The position numbers and the translations under genes were made by a program. Below, piece by piece: positions 18,785 through 27,764 of a stretch of 64,000 nucleotides of DNA. The stretch is from Sphingomonas sp. 32-62-10 (lineage in GTDB: Bacteria > Pseudomonadota > Alphaproteobacteria > Sphingomonadales > Sphingomonadaceae). The notes beneath the pieces were generated by a model. It saw only the letters and a list, made by a program, of their open reading frames with translations, searched no databases and was not told where the DNA came from. The stretch covers positions 45,382 to 109,381 of the forward strand of contig NCEE01000016.1 of the NCBI GenBank assembly GCA_002280555.1, read 5' to 3'. How positions within the stretch are numbered: position 1 is the first letter of the stretch; each line of letters opens with the position of its first letter.

Positions 18785-19425
18785 TGCGTACCGAAGACCT
18801 GATCCAGTCGCTCAGCGCCGACACCCGCGCCATCCCGCGCCATGCCGATCGGCGGCGCGTGCTGATGGGGCTGCTGGTCGGCAGCCTGGCAACGCTGGCG
18901 GTCGTGGTGTTCGGGATGGGGCTGCGGCAGGATTTGCCGGGCGCGATGATGACGATGCCCTTCATGATGAAATGGGCCTATTCGATTTCGCTCGGCGTGC
19001 TGGCGTTGATCGCCACGCTGCATGTCGCGCGGCCAGACGCACCGCCACTGCGCACCGCGTGGATCGTGGTGCTGCCGGTTGCCCTGCTGCTGCTCGCCGC
19101 GATTGCCGAGCTGGCGACCACCCGGGACGATTTCTGGATGGCGTTATGGATGGGCAGCAGCTGGCGCGAATGCTCGATGCGGGTCGCCTTGCTGTCGCTG
19201 CCCATCTTCGCCGGCCTGATCTGGGCATTCCGCCAGCTCGCCCCAACCCGGCTGCGGACCGCAGGCGCGGCGGCGGGGCTCGCCGCGGGGGGTTGTGCGG
19301 CAACCTTGTACGGCCTCCACTGTCCTGAAGTGTCCGCCACCTTCGTCGTGACATGGTACACGCTTGGGATGGTGCTGTCGGCTGCCGTCGGCGCGCTGCT
19401 GGGGCCGAGATTGCTGCGCTGGTAG
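18784..19425 (+). CDS. NrsF-family (DUF1109) anti-sigma factor, membrane
   Basis: 213 residues, about six TM helices, start ATG 18784 overlapping the sigma stop by one base (TGATG); GTG at 18781 is possible. The cytoplasmic N-terminus (RTEDLIQSLSADTRAIPR) would bind the sigma factor. The landmark motifs are SSWRECSMRV (Cys130) and LHCPEVSATFVVTWYTLGM (Cys180). Paired cysteines at such positions are essential for signal sensing in the Caulobacter homologue NrsF, so a redox or metal-triggered release of the sigma factor is likely. The cytoplasmic-to-membrane layout and operon order are those of the family. Confidence 0.88.
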   Translation: MRTEDLIQSLSADTRAIPRHADRRRVLMGLLVGSLATLAVVVFGMGLRQDLPGAMMTMPFMMKWAYSISLGVLALIATLHVARPDAPPLRTAWIVVLPVALLLLAAIAELATTRDDFWMALWMGSSWRECSMRVALLSLPIFAGLIWAFRQLAPTRLRTAGAAAGLAAGGCAATLYGLHCPEVSATFVVTWYTLGMVLSAAVGALLGPRLLRW

Positions 19426-19457
19426 GGGCAGCTTGACCCTCATCCCGCCCACCATTC

Positions 19458-19537
19458 GTCACCCCGGGCTTGACCCGGGGTCCCGCTGCCTTGTCCCACG
19501 CTGAAGAAGCGGGACCCCGGCTCAAGGCCGGGGTGAC
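19458..19537. repeat. Palindromic repeat, family B
   Basis: Arms GTCACCCCGGGCTTGACCCG... (19458-19487) and its complement (19508-19537), just after the anti-sigma stop and upstream of the DUF1223 gene; possible terminator of the sigma operon. Confidence 0.85.
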
Positions 19538-19660
19538 GGCGATGGGGTGATGGCTCAACAGCAATGTCAATCGCCTTGTAACCAACTCCCTCACCCCCGC
19601 GAATAGCATTGCATGGAAGCGGCCAACGGGATCGCTTCGACGCTATCTCAGGAGCCTATC

Positions 19661-20407
19661 ATGCGTGCCATTCTTGCTGCTTCGACCGCTTTGCTGCTCG
19701 CCGCTTGTTCGGGGGCCACGGCATCCTCGCCCGCACCCGCCGGTGAAGGCGCCAATGCGCCTGCGCCGACCCGCGTTGCGGTGGCCGGTGATGCGGCCCA
19801 CCCCGTTGTGGTCGAACTTTATCAGAGCCAGGGCTGTTCGAGCTGCCCGCCCGCGATCAAGGTCGTTAATCGCCTTGCCGATCGCGCCGATGTGATCCCG
19901 CTCACCTTTGCGGTGACGTACTGGGATCAGCTCGGCTGGAAGGACAGTTTCGCAACCCCGGCCTTCACCGCGCGCCAATGGGATTATGCGCACACCGCGG
20001 GCCGCAGCCAGGTCGCGACGCCGCAGGTGATCGTCAATGGCCGTGACGCCGTGCTCGGCAGCCGCGAAGGCGAGCTGAACCAGGCGATTGCCCGCAACGT
20101 CAACAAGGCCGGGCCGCCAGAAATCGCGGTTGCGGGTAACCAGGTTACGGTTGGCGCCGGTAAGGGCAGTGCCACCGTCTGGGTCGTTCGGTATGATCCG
20201 CGCACGATCAATGTGTCGATCAACGCGGGCGAAAATGGCGGCCGCACGATCCCGCATCGCAACGTTGTCCGCGATCTGACCAGCCTTGGCCAGTGGCAGG
20301 GCAAATCGGCCAGCTTCACGCTGCCATCCGCACCGGCGGGCCTCGCCACCGCGGTGCTGGTGCAGCAAGGCAAGGGCGGGCCGATCGTGGCTGCGCGCAA
20401 GATTTAA
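19661..20407 (+). CDS. DUF1223 family lipoprotein
   Basis: 248 residues. Lipoprotein signal with lipobox LLAAC (Cys16), an Ala/Pro-rich spacer and a thioredoxin-like domain starting [17 protein letters not shown], where the CxxC (about residues 59-62) is the DUF1223 hallmark. Later segments [15 protein letters not shown] and [10 protein letters not shown] also fit. The family is annotated as secreted or envelope protein of unknown function, sometimes linked to thiol redox. ATG 19661 has TCAGGAG upstream. The stop overlaps the stop of the convergent DUF188 gene by 4 nt (shared TTAA, 20404-20407). Confidence 0.88.
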   Translation: MRAILAASTALLLAACSGATASSPAPAGEGANAPAPTRVAVAGDAAHPVVVELYQSQGCSSCPPAIKVVNRLADRADVIPLTFAVTYWDQLGWKDSFATPAFTARQWDYAHTAGRSQVATPQVIVNGRDAVLGSREGELNQAIARNVNKAGPPEIAVAGNQVTVGAGKGSATVWVVRYDPRTINVSINAGENGGRTIPHRNVVRDLTSLGQWQGKSASFTLPSAPAGLATAVLVQQGKGGPIVAARKI

Positions 20408-20859
20408 GGCTGGCTGCGCTTTATCTTCACCAGCGCTGCATCCAGCGCCGACAGAAACCGGGAGCGGTCCGTCTTGCCGAACGGCGCGGGGCCGCCGATC
20501 ACGTCGCCGCCAGCGCGCAGATCGGCCATAATCGCGCGGGTCGCGATGGCGCTGCCGATCGAACTGGTGGTGAAGGGTTTGCCAGTCGGCGCGATTACCA
20601 CCGCGCCCGCCTTCAGGCAGCGATCCGCGAGCAGGATATCGGCGGTGATCACGATCTTGGCGGCATCGGCGCGTTCGGCGATCCAGTCGTCGGCGGCGTC
20701 GAACCCTTCGCTTACGACGACGCGCTCGACCATCGGACTGATCGGCACGCGAAACGGGCTGTTACTGACAATGGCGACGGGCACGGCGTGGCGCTCGGCG
20801 ACGCGGTAGATTTCGTCCTTCACCGGGCAGGCATCGGCATCGACCAGAATGCGGATCAT
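20404..20859 (-). CDS. YaiI/YqxD family (DUF188) protein
   Basis: 151 residues with the family opening [15 protein letters not shown] and the signature [26 protein letters not shown] followed by [13 protein letters not shown]. The fold is PIN-like (NYN/YaiI group), so a nuclease activity is possible but unproven. The ATG at 20859 (MIRILVD) matches homologues; an earlier ATG at 20880 adds seven residues and neither has a convincing ribosome binding site. It converges on the DUF1223 gene with overlapping stops. Confidence 0.85.
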   Translation of the reverse strand: MIRILVDADACPVKDEIYRVAERHAVPVAIVSNSPFRVPISPMVERVVVSEGFDAADDWIAERADAAKIVITADILLADRCLKAGAVVIAPTGKPFTTSSIGSAIATRAIMADLRAGGDVIGGPAPFGKTDRSRFLSALDAALVKIKRSQP

Positions 20860-20888
20860 GGGAGGCACAGCCAAATCCATCTTACGTC

Positions 20889-20966
20889 GTCACCCCGGAC
20901 TCGATCCGGGGTCCCGCTAACGCTGTGGCAAGGAGAAGCGGGACCCCGGGTCAAGCCCGGGGTGAC
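20889..20966. repeat. Palindromic repeat, family B
   Basis: Arms GTCACCCCGGACTCGATCCG... (20889-20918) and its complement (20937-20966). It lies between the DUF188 start and the helicase stop on the minus strand, so it could terminate the helicase transcript. Confidence 0.85.
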
Positions 20967-21016
20967 GAGAATGTGTCGACGGCGACACGGCCAGCGCAAC
21001 GCTTGCGTTCCAGTCC

Positions 21017-22801
21017 TTACTTCGGCCGATACGGCGGCTTCGGTCGTCCACCAGCCCCACCCGGACCACCAGAGCGCGGTGGACCACCCGGGCGTGCACC
21101 TGGCGGACCACCGGGACGACCACCCGTTGGCTTGGCGCCAAAGCGCTTCACTGGCGGGCCGCCACGCTTGTGACGATCATTGCCGCCCTCGGCGGCAGGA
21201 CCCGTGGCGGATGCCTCGATCTCGACGCCACCGTCATCGTCGCTGCCGCCCGCAGTGCGCTTCAGCGAATCCTTGAACTTGGCGGCGGCGGCGCGCGGGA
21301 TTTGGAAGAAAGTTTCGTTCGCGCCGATTCGGATCGCGCCGATCTCATTCTTGGTGATGTGCCCGCGGCGGCAGATCAGCGGCAGGATCCAGCGCGGATC
21401 GGCATTCTGGCGGCGGCCGATGCCCATCTTGAACCAGACGGTGTCCTCAAAACCGGCGCGGTGGCCGTCAGCGCTACCATGCGGCTGCTTGTCGCGGTCG
21501 ATCAGCTCCTCAGGCGCGGGCATCTTGGCGCGGAAGGCGCGGACGAGCGCGGCGGCGATTTCCTCGGGGCTCTTTTCAGCGAGCAGGCGCTGGGCGAGCT
21601 CGCGATCGTCCTCGTCGATCTCCACCGGTTCGAGCAATTGCGTGATCAGCCGCTCGCGGTCGTTCTTGCGAATATCCTCGCTCGACGGTGGGTTGATCCA
21701 GTCGGCGTTGATCTTGGCGTTACGCAGCATCGATTCGACCATCCGGCGGCGCGGATAGGGGACGACCAGAATCGCGGTGCCCTTCTTGCCGGCGCGACCG
21801 GTACGGCCCGACCGGTGCTGAAGCGCCTCGGCGTCGCGCGGCAGCTCAACGTGAATCACCAGCGACAGCGTCGGCAGATCGATCCCGCGTGCGGCGACGT
21901 CGGTGGCAACACAAACCCGTGCGCGCTGGTCGCGCAGCGCCTGCAACGCGGCGTTGCGTTCATTCTGGCTATGCTCGCCCGACAAGGCGACCGCGCCGAA
22001 GCCACGCTCAGTCAGTCCGGCGTGAAGGTGGCGGACATTGTCGCGCGTGGCGCAGAACAGCATCGCGGTTTCGGCTTCATGAAAGCGCAGCAGGTTGACG
22101 ACGACATTTTCGATATCGGCGGGCGCGACGGTGACGGCCTGATAGCTGATATCGCCGTGGCCACGGTCTTCGCCTACCGTCGAGATACGCAAAGCATCGC
22201 GCTGATAGCGTTTGGCGAGCGCGATGATTGGCTTGGGCATCGTCGCCGAAAACAGCATCGTGCGGCGCTCATTGGGGGTCGCATCGAGGATCTGCTCGAG
22301 ATCTTCGCGGAAGCCCATGTCGAGCATCTCGTCAGCTTCATCCAGCACCGCAACCTTCAGCGCGCGCAGATCGAGCGAGCCGCGTTCGAGGTGATCGCGA
22401 AGACGGCCCGGCGTGCCGACGACGATATGCGCGCCCTGGCTCAGGCTGCGGCGTTCCTTCGCGGCATCCATCCCGCCGACGCATGTGGCGATCCGTGCTC
22501 CGAGCTTGCCGTAAAGCCACATGAGCTCGCGGCTCACCTGCAGCGCGAGTTCGCGCGTCGGTGCGATCACCAGCGCGAGCGGTTCGCGGATAAAGGGCAG
22601 CGCGCCATTTTCGTCGAGCACCTCGCCCGCCATCGCAATGCCGAAGGCGACGGTCTTGCCGGAGCCGGTCTGCGCCGAGACGATCAGGTCGCGTCCCGCG
22701 GCTTCGGGTTCGATCACCGCCGCCTGAACGGGGGTGGGGGCTTCGTAACCACGGGCGGTGAGCGCTTCGACAAGAAGCGGGGGCAGGGTGTTGAAAGGCA
22801 T
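21017..22801 (-). CDS. DEAD-box RNA helicase with DbpA/CsdA RNA-binding domain
   Basis: 594 residues. Walker A AQTGSGKT (about 46-53), PTREL, VLDEADEMLDMGF, SAT and HRSGRTGRAG in two RecA domains, then a DbpA/CsdA-type RNA-binding domain (ICRRGHITKNEIGAIRIG and ETFFQIP, about 475-530) and a Gly/Pro/Arg-rich disordered tail. It is thus a DeaD/CsdA- or DbpA-like helicase for ribosome assembly or cold adaptation. The start is ATG 22801 (MPFNTLPPLL); the frame can be extended 53 residues upstream, but that part is low-complexity and not family-like. A second DEAD-box gene is at 616-2076. Confidence 0.93.
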   Translation of the reverse strand: MPFNTLPPLLVEALTARGYEAPTPVQAAVIEPEAAGRDLIVSAQTGSGKTVAFGIAMAGEVLDENGALPFIREPLALVIAPTRELALQVSRELMWLYGKLGARIATCVGGMDAAKERRSLSQGAHIVVGTPGRLRDHLERGSLDLRALKVAVLDEADEMLDMGFREDLEQILDATPNERRTMLFSATMPKPIIALAKRYQRDALRISTVGEDRGHGDISYQAVTVAPADIENVVVNLLRFHEAETAMLFCATRDNVRHLHAGLTERGFGAVALSGEHSQNERNAALQALRDQRARVCVATDVAARGIDLPTLSLVIHVELPRDAEALQHRSGRTGRAGKKGTAILVVPYPRRRMVESMLRNAKINADWINPPSSEDIRKNDRERLITQLLEPVEIDEDDRELAQRLLAEKSPEEIAAALVRAFRAKMPAPEELIDRDKQPHGSADGHRAGFEDTVWFKMGIGRRQNADPRWILPLICRRGHITKNEIGAIRIGANETFFQIPRAAAAKFKDSLKRTAGGSDDDGGVEIEASATGPAAEGGNDRHKRGGPPVKRFGAKPTGGRPGGPPGARPGGPPRSGGPGGAGGRPKPPYRPK

Positions 22802-22985
22802 GAACGTCCAATTGGGTTGCGCCACGAAAGGCGGCTGGGCGGGTCTCGGCGAGAGCGCCGGACGAGCGACGTGGCGATGCGCCATATCGACGCCCACGTC
22901 AAGCGAAGGCTGTCCAATTGAAACGCGCCTGATACTAGCGGTAAGGTGGAATTGTGCCATCGTGACGCGCCGGGGAGCCTGTTGC

Positions 22986-23378
22986 TTGATTTATATCGTG
23001 CTGAATCTCGTGCCCATTCTGGCGGCAACGGTACTGGGTCTGATGCTCGGCTATGGGCATCACCGGTTCGCCGGGGGTAGCGAAAGAACGCCCTCGCCGG
23101 GGCTGATCGTCACCGCCGCACTGGGCGAATTCTGGCTGGCGTCGATCCTGGCCGGCGCGCTGATCCTTGCCCCGCCAAAGGCCGATCCTTGGATCATGGC
23201 AGTGGGCAGCGCGGTGGTGATCTGGGCGGGGTTCGTGCTTCCGTTGCTCGCGATCACGCTGGGTTATCGCGGCGTGCCGGTGCGGCTGATCGCGCGCGAT
23301 TGCGGCCATTGGCTGATCCTGATGGTCGCGCAGGCGGTACTGATGAAGAGCATGGGATTGGTGCCGCCACCGACCTGA
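22986..23378 (+). CDS. Small integral membrane protein, DUF1761-like
   Basis: 130 residues with about four hydrophobic segments ([75 protein letters not shown]). The layout resembles DUF1761 membrane proteins, but identity to the family is only suggestive. No ATG is usable near the start. The TTG at 22986 has GGAG 8 nt upstream (22974-22977), and the hydrophobic domain starts immediately after it, so I use it. The function is unknown. Confidence 0.6.
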   Translation: MIYIVLNLVPILAATVLGLMLGYGHHRFAGGSERTPSPGLIVTAALGEFWLASILAGALILAPPKADPWIMAVGSAVVIWAGFVLPLLAITLGYRGVPVRLIARDCGHWLILMVAQAVLMKSMGLVPPPT

Positions 23379-23541
23379 CCGGGGTGCCAGATTACAAGGA
23401 CGGCCAAAGCCCGTATCGCCGCTAGCCGGCATCGCGGGCAGGGGGACGCTCGTCGGTGCTGCGAGACGATCGGTGAGGTGCCGGTCGGTCGATGCGGCCG
23501 TCGTTTCCCCTGTTTTCTTCCCCTTTTTCAAGGAAATCATC

Positions 23542-23967
23542 ATGGCCGATCAAACCCACGATATCGTCGATACCGCTGTTGCCGCCGGTTCGTTCACCAC
23601 GCTCGTCGCTGCCGTAACTGCCGCTGGCCTGGTCGAGACGCTGAAGGGCGAAGGCCCGTTCACCGTATTCGCACCGTCCGACGATGCCTTTGCCAAGCTC
23701 CCCGCCGGCACCGTCGAAAACCTCGTCAAGCCCGAGAATAAGGATCAGCTGACCGCGATCCTGCTGCTCCATGTCGTTCCCGGCAAGGTGATGGCAGCCG
23801 ATGTGGCAGGCCAGAAGCTGACGCCGGCATCGGCAGGCGGCACCGAATTGCATGTCGATGGCACGCACGGCGTTGTCGTGAACGGCGCGACCGTGGTGTC
23901 GGCCGATATCGTCTGCACCAATGGCGTCATCCACGTCATCGACACGGTAATTCTGCCAGCGGCATAA
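23542..23967 (+). CDS. Fasciclin (FAS1) domain protein without signal peptide
   Basis: 141 residues forming a single FAS1 domain: [19 protein letters not shown] at the N-terminus, [20 protein letters not shown] (H1 motif), [14 protein letters not shown], and the C-terminal [13 protein letters not shown] (H2 motif). FAS1 domains mediate adhesion in exported proteins, but this one starts directly at the domain (MADQTHD) with no signal peptide, so it is likely cytoplasmic or non-classically exported. ATG 23542 has an AAGGAAATC ribosome binding site. A strong intrinsic terminator follows the stop. Confidence 0.9.
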   Translation: MADQTHDIVDTAVAAGSFTTLVAAVTAAGLVETLKGEGPFTVFAPSDDAFAKLPAGTVENLVKPENKDQLTAILLLHVVPGKVMAADVAGQKLTPASAGGTELHVDGTHGVVVNGATVVSADIVCTNGVIHVIDTVILPAA

Positions 23968-23975
23968 AAATGATG

Positions 23976-24012
23976 GGGGCCGGGGATGATTTTTCCCGGC
24001 CCCATTTTTTTT
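23976..24012 (+). terminator. Rho-independent terminator after the fasciclin gene
   Basis: Perfect 9-bp stem GGGGCCGGG (23976-23984) and CCCGGCCCC (23995-24003), 10-nt loop, then A and eight T. It follows the stop at 23967 by 9 nt. Confidence 0.92.
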
Positions 24013-24080
24013 ACGTTGCGTTCCGGGCGGATGTCATGACCTGATAGTCAACGTGCACCGCTGTTTTCGGATCGTAGATT

Positions 24081-24581
24081 ATGCGCCATCCCACCCCCGA
24101 TCCCATCCGACCCGGACAGGAAAGCGTGTGGGATTATCCGCGCCCTGCCATTGCCCAATTGACCGACGCGCATTTGCGCATCGAGTTCGAAGGGCGGGTG
24201 CTCGCCGAAACGCGAAACGGCGTCCGTACGCTCGAGACGAGCCACCCACCGAGCTATTACTTCCCGCCCGACGATGTCGATCAGGCGATGCTCGCGCTTT
24301 CCGGCGGTTCGGCGAGCATGTGCGAATGGAAGGGGCAGGCACGCTATTTCGACGTGATCGGCCCCACCCGGCGACTGTCACGGGTCGGCTGGGCCTATCC
24401 TGCGCCAACCCGGGCTTTCGAGATGTTGCGCGATCACATCGCCTTTTACGCCGCTCCGATGGACGCCTGCTTCGTTGATGGCGAGCGTGTGACGGCGCAG
24501 CCCGGTGGCTTTTATGGCGGCTGGATTACCAGCGCCGTCGCCGGGCCGTTCAAGGGCCCTCCGGGCACGCAGTTCTGGTGA
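24081..24581 (+). CDS. DUF427 domain protein
   Basis: 166 residues. DUF427 beta-sandwich protein; landmarks are RVLAETRNGVRTLETSHPPS, YYFPPDDV, CEWKGQARYFDV, the late WAYPAPT and YAAPMDACFVDGE. Most DUF427 members are small cytoplasmic proteins of unknown function. Here it is the first reading frame of an ABC-transporter operon: the next gene starts with GTG overlapping its stop by 4 nt (GTGA, 24578-24581). The link to the transporter is therefore positional, not functional evidence. Confidence 0.88.
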   Translation: MRHPTPDPIRPGQESVWDYPRPAIAQLTDAHLRIEFEGRVLAETRNGVRTLETSHPPSYYFPPDDVDQAMLALSGGSASMCEWKGQARYFDVIGPTRRLSRVGWAYPAPTRAFEMLRDHIAFYAAPMDACFVDGERVTAQPGGFYGGWITSAVAGPFKGPPGTQFW

Positions 24582-25258
24582 GTGTGCCGCTGCTGAGCGT
24601 CACCGCGCTCGCCAAATCGGTCCCCGGCGGGCGCAGGCTGTTCAGCGGGCTCGACCTGACCGTGGATGCAGGCGGGCTGATCGCGATTGTCGGCGAAAGC
24701 GGGGTCGGCAAATCGACTTTGCTCAACATGCTCGCCGGGCTGGACCGCGCGGATAGCGGCACGATCGCGATCGAGGGCACGGCGCTTGACGGGCTTGACG
24801 AGGCGGCGCTGACGGCGGTGCGGCGTACCCGGATCGGCTTTGTGTTCCAGGCCTTTCACGTCCTGCCCTATCTGACGCTACGCCAGAATGTCGCGCTACC
24901 GCTCGCCCTGGTTTCGAGCGACCGGGCGCAAGTGGCCGCCAAGGCCCAGGCGATGCTTGAGCGGGTAGGACTTGGGACGCGCGGCGATGGGTATGCGCGT
25001 GACTTGTCGGGCGGCGAGTTGCAACGCGTGGCGATCGCCCGTGCGCTTGTCCACCGCCCGGCGATTATCCTCGCTGATGAGCCGACCGGCAATCTTGACC
25101 CGGAGACGGCGGCGCGCGTGCTGGCGCTGTTTGCCGACGCGGTGCGTGAGGGCGGCGTCGCGGCCATCATCGTCACCCATTCGGCCGCCGCCGCCGCGAT
25201 TGCCGACCGGACGCTGACGCTCACTCCGAACGGATTGGTTGAGCACAGGCGTGGCTGA
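24578..25258 (+). CDS. ABC transporter ATP-binding protein, LolD/MacB-type
   Basis: 226 residues. Walker A GESGVGKSTLL (about 39-49), Q-loop region VFQAFHVLPYLT, signature LSGGELQRVAIARAL (about 143-157), Walker B IILADEPTGNLD (about 162-173). LSGGELQR is the mechanotransducing ABC type that works with FtsX-like permeases, and the next gene encodes such a permease. The start is GTG 24578 (MSVPLLSV), 4-nt overlap with the DUF427 stop. Confidence 0.93.
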   Translation: MSVPLLSVTALAKSVPGGRRLFSGLDLTVDAGGLIAIVGESGVGKSTLLNMLAGLDRADSGTIAIEGTALDGLDEAALTAVRRTRIGFVFQAFHVLPYLTLRQNVALPLALVSSDRAQVAAKAQAMLERVGLGTRGDGYARDLSGGELQRVAIARALVHRPAIILADEPTGNLDPETAARVLALFADAVREGGVAAIIVTHSAAAAAIADRTLTLTPNGLVEHRRG

Positions 25259-27764
25259 CGCGACCATCGCCCAGGCGAGGCTCGCACTGCGCTGGCTGAT
25301 CATCGGCGAGTGGCGCGCGCATCCGGTGCGACTGGCATTGACGGCAGTGGCGATCGCGATCGGCGTGGCGCTTGGCTTTGCCGTCCATCTCGTCAACGGA
25401 TCAGCGCTGGGCGCGTTCGACGAAGCGCTGAAGACCGTGAACGGCACCGCGGATCTGCGCGTCCGCGCGACCAGTCCGCTGGGGTTTGACGAGGCGCTCT
25501 ATCCCCGCGTGGCAACCGCGACGGGGGTTGCCGATGCCAGCCCGGTGCTGGTCCTTCCGGCCCGCGTCGGCAAGGTGAGGCTGCGGCTGATCGGGCTCGA
25601 TGTGATCCGGGCGGCGCAGGTCACTCCTTCGCTGATCGGCTTTCCGGCGCGAGGGTTGGACAGTGCCGCAGACACCGCCTTTGCCGATGATGCATTGTTC
25701 CTGTCGGCAACCGCGATGCGGACGCTGAAGGTAAAGGCAGGCGATAAAGTGAACCTCGTTGCGGGTGGTGAGGTGGTAACTTTCCGGGTCGCTGGCGGCT
25801 TGCCGGGGATTGCCGAGGGGCAGGTGATCGGCGTGATCGATATTGCCGCGGCGCAGTGGCGCTTCGGGCGACTCGGTAAGCTCGACCGGATCGACATCAA
25901 GCTTGCGAAGGGCGCCAGCGACGCCGGTCTGCGGGCGATCCTGCCTGCCAATGCCGTAATTGACACTGACAGCAGCGCGGGCACGCGAAGCGACGCCTTG
26001 TCGCGCGCCTACCGGGTCAATCTGGAGATGCTCGCGCTGGTCGCGTTGCTGACCGGCGGGTTTCTGGTGTTTTCGGCGCAATCGCTGTCGGTGGCGCGGC
26101 GGCTGCGCGCGTTCGCTCTGGTGCGGACCTTGGGCTTGCCGCGATCCGGGATTGTCGCGACGGTGGCGCTGGAGGGGCTGGCGATCGGCCTGATCGGGGC
26201 GCTGCTCGGGCTGTTGCTGGGCTATGCGCTCGCCTGGGGCGCGGTGGCGAGCCTGGGGGGTGATCTGGGCGCTGGCTATTTCAGCGGGGGCAATGTCCGG
26301 CTCGGATTTTCGCCGGGCGGCGCGACCGGCTTTTTCGGGCTGGGCGTGCTGACGGCAGTGCTCGGTAGCGTCGTGCCAGCGCGGCTGGCAGCGCGGGCGG
26401 CCCCGGCGGTTGCGCTGCGCAATGCAGGCGATGTCGTCGATCCGCGCGCGCCAGTGAACTGGGCGCTAGCCGCGGGGCTGATCGCGGCGGGCGGGGCGAT
26501 GGCGGCGCTGCCCGCGATCGGCGGCCTGCCGCTGTTCGGCTTTGGCAGCATGGCGCTGATCCTGGCGGGCGGGATTGCCGGGATGCCGTGGCTGGCGCGC
26601 GCGCTGCTCGCCCCGCTGGCGCGGCAGCCGGGGCGCTGGGTGCCGATGGACCTTGCCATCCGCCATCTCCACGGCGCGCCGGGGCAGGCGGCGACGGCCT
26701 TGTGCGGGATTGTCGCGAGCACGGCGCTGATGATAGCGATGGCGGTGATGGTGACCAGCTTTCGCGGTGCGGTCGATGCCTGGCTCGGCGAGGTGCTCTC
26801 GGCCGATCTGTATCTGCGAGTCGACGGCGCGGGTGGTTTCGGTCGGGCGGCGCAGGGGCGGCTGGCGGCAACGCCGGGGGTGGCGCGCATCGCCTTCAGC
26901 CGCCAGATTCCGCTCACGCTGGCGCCCGATCGCCCGCCGGTTTGGCTGATCGCGCGGCCGGTGCTGGCCGATGATCCCACATTGGTGCTGATCGAAAAGG
27001 CGGGGCGTCTGCCCAATCGGGCGATACCGGTATGGATCTCGGAACCTGCCGCACGGCTCTATGGCTGGCGCGTGGGGCAAACCATATCGCTGCCGATTGG
27101 CGGGCGGTTCGTGGTGGCCGGCATGTGGCGCGATTATGCGCGCCAGCAGGGGGCGGTCGTGATTCGCGATCATGATTATGATCGGCTGACGGGGGACACG
27201 AGCCGCGGCGAAGCAGCAATCACGCTGGCGCCGGGTGCCAATGGCGAGCGCGTTGGCAAAGCGTTGATCGCGCGCGCGCCGGATGCTTTACGGGGCGCGG
27301 TGGAAGTGGCCGCGCCCGGCACGCTCCGTCGCTTCGCGCTCACACTCTTCGATCGCAGTTTTGCAGTCACCTATTTGCTTGAAGCGGTTGCCATTCTTGT
27401 CGGACTGGCCGGGGTGGCCGCCACAATGTCAGCGCAGACGATCGCGCGTGCCCGTGAATTCGGGATGCTGCGGCATATTGGCGTTTCGCGATGGCAGATC
27501 GTGGCGATGCTGGCGAGTGAGGGCGCATTGCTCGGGCTGGTCGGCGCGGCGGCGGGGATCGCGCTCGGCGGGGTGCTGGCCCAAGTGCTGGTGCATGTGA
27601 TCAATCCGCAATCATTCAACTGGACGATGGACACATTGGTGCCCTGGCCGACAATCGTCGCGATCGCTGTCGCGCTGGTGGTGGCAGCGGCGGGCACCGG
27701 CGTGCTGGCCGGGCGGCAGGCGCTGGGCAGCGATGCGGTGCGCATGGTTCGGGAGGATTGGTGA
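25251..27764 (+). CDS. ABC transporter permease, two FtsX-type domains
   Basis: 837-residue permease with two FtsX domains. The N-terminal TM helix (AHPVRLALTAVAIAIGVALGFA) precedes a large periplasmic region and three TM helices per half (LALVALLTGGFLVFSAQSL..., TYLLEAVAILVGLAGVAAT...). Duplicated FtsX permeases without lipoprotein-release motifs are common in the MacB/DevC-type group. I use GTG 25251 (MADATIAQ), which overlaps the ATPase stop by 8 nt and has GAGCACAGG upstream; the TTG at 25239 would also be in frame. Together with the ATPase and AttH-like protein it likely forms a mechanotransducing envelope transporter. Confidence 0.9.
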   Translation: MADATIAQARLALRWLIIGEWRAHPVRLALTAVAIAIGVALGFAVHLVNGSALGAFDEALKTVNGTADLRVRATSPLGFDEALYPRVATATGVADASPVLVLPARVGKVRLRLIGLDVIRAAQVTPSLIGFPARGLDSAADTAFADDALFLSATAMRTLKVKAGDKVNLVAGGEVVTFRVAGGLPGIAEGQVIGVIDIAAAQWRFGRLGKLDRIDIKLAKGASDAGLRAILPANAVIDTDSSAGTRSDALSRAYRVNLEMLALVALLTGGFLVFSAQSLSVARRLRAFALVRTLGLPRSGIVATVALEGLAIGLIGALLGLLLGYALAWGAVASLGGDLGAGYFSGGNVRLGFSPGGATGFFGLGVLTAVLGSVVPARLAARAAPAVALRNAGDVVDPRAPVNWALAAGLIAAGGAMAALPAIGGLPLFGFGSMALILAGGIAGMPWLARALLAPLARQPGRWVPMDLAIRHLHGAPGQAATALCGIVASTALMIAMAVMVTSFRGAVDAWLGEVLSADLYLRVDGAGGFGRAAQGRLAATPGVARIAFSRQIPLTLAPDRPPVWLIARPVLADDPTLVLIEKAGRLPNRAIPVWISEPAARLYGWRVGQTISLPIGGRFVVAGMWRDYARQQGAVVIRDHDYDRLTGDTSRGEAAITLAPGANGERVGKALIARAPDALRGAVEVAAPGTLRRFALTLFDRSFAVTYLLEAVAILVGLAGVAATMSAQTIARAREFGMLRHIGVSRWQIVAMLASEGALLGLVGAAAGIALGGVLAQVLVHVINPQSFNWTMDTLVPWPTIVAIAVALVVAAAGTGVLAGRQALGSDAVRMVREDW

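Noticed and set aside
21170..22921. 583-residue plus-strand open frame opposite the second DEAD-box helicase
   Set aside because: Antisense shadow of a high-GC gene with good helicase motifs on the minus strand; its translation shows no domain and no ribosome binding site.
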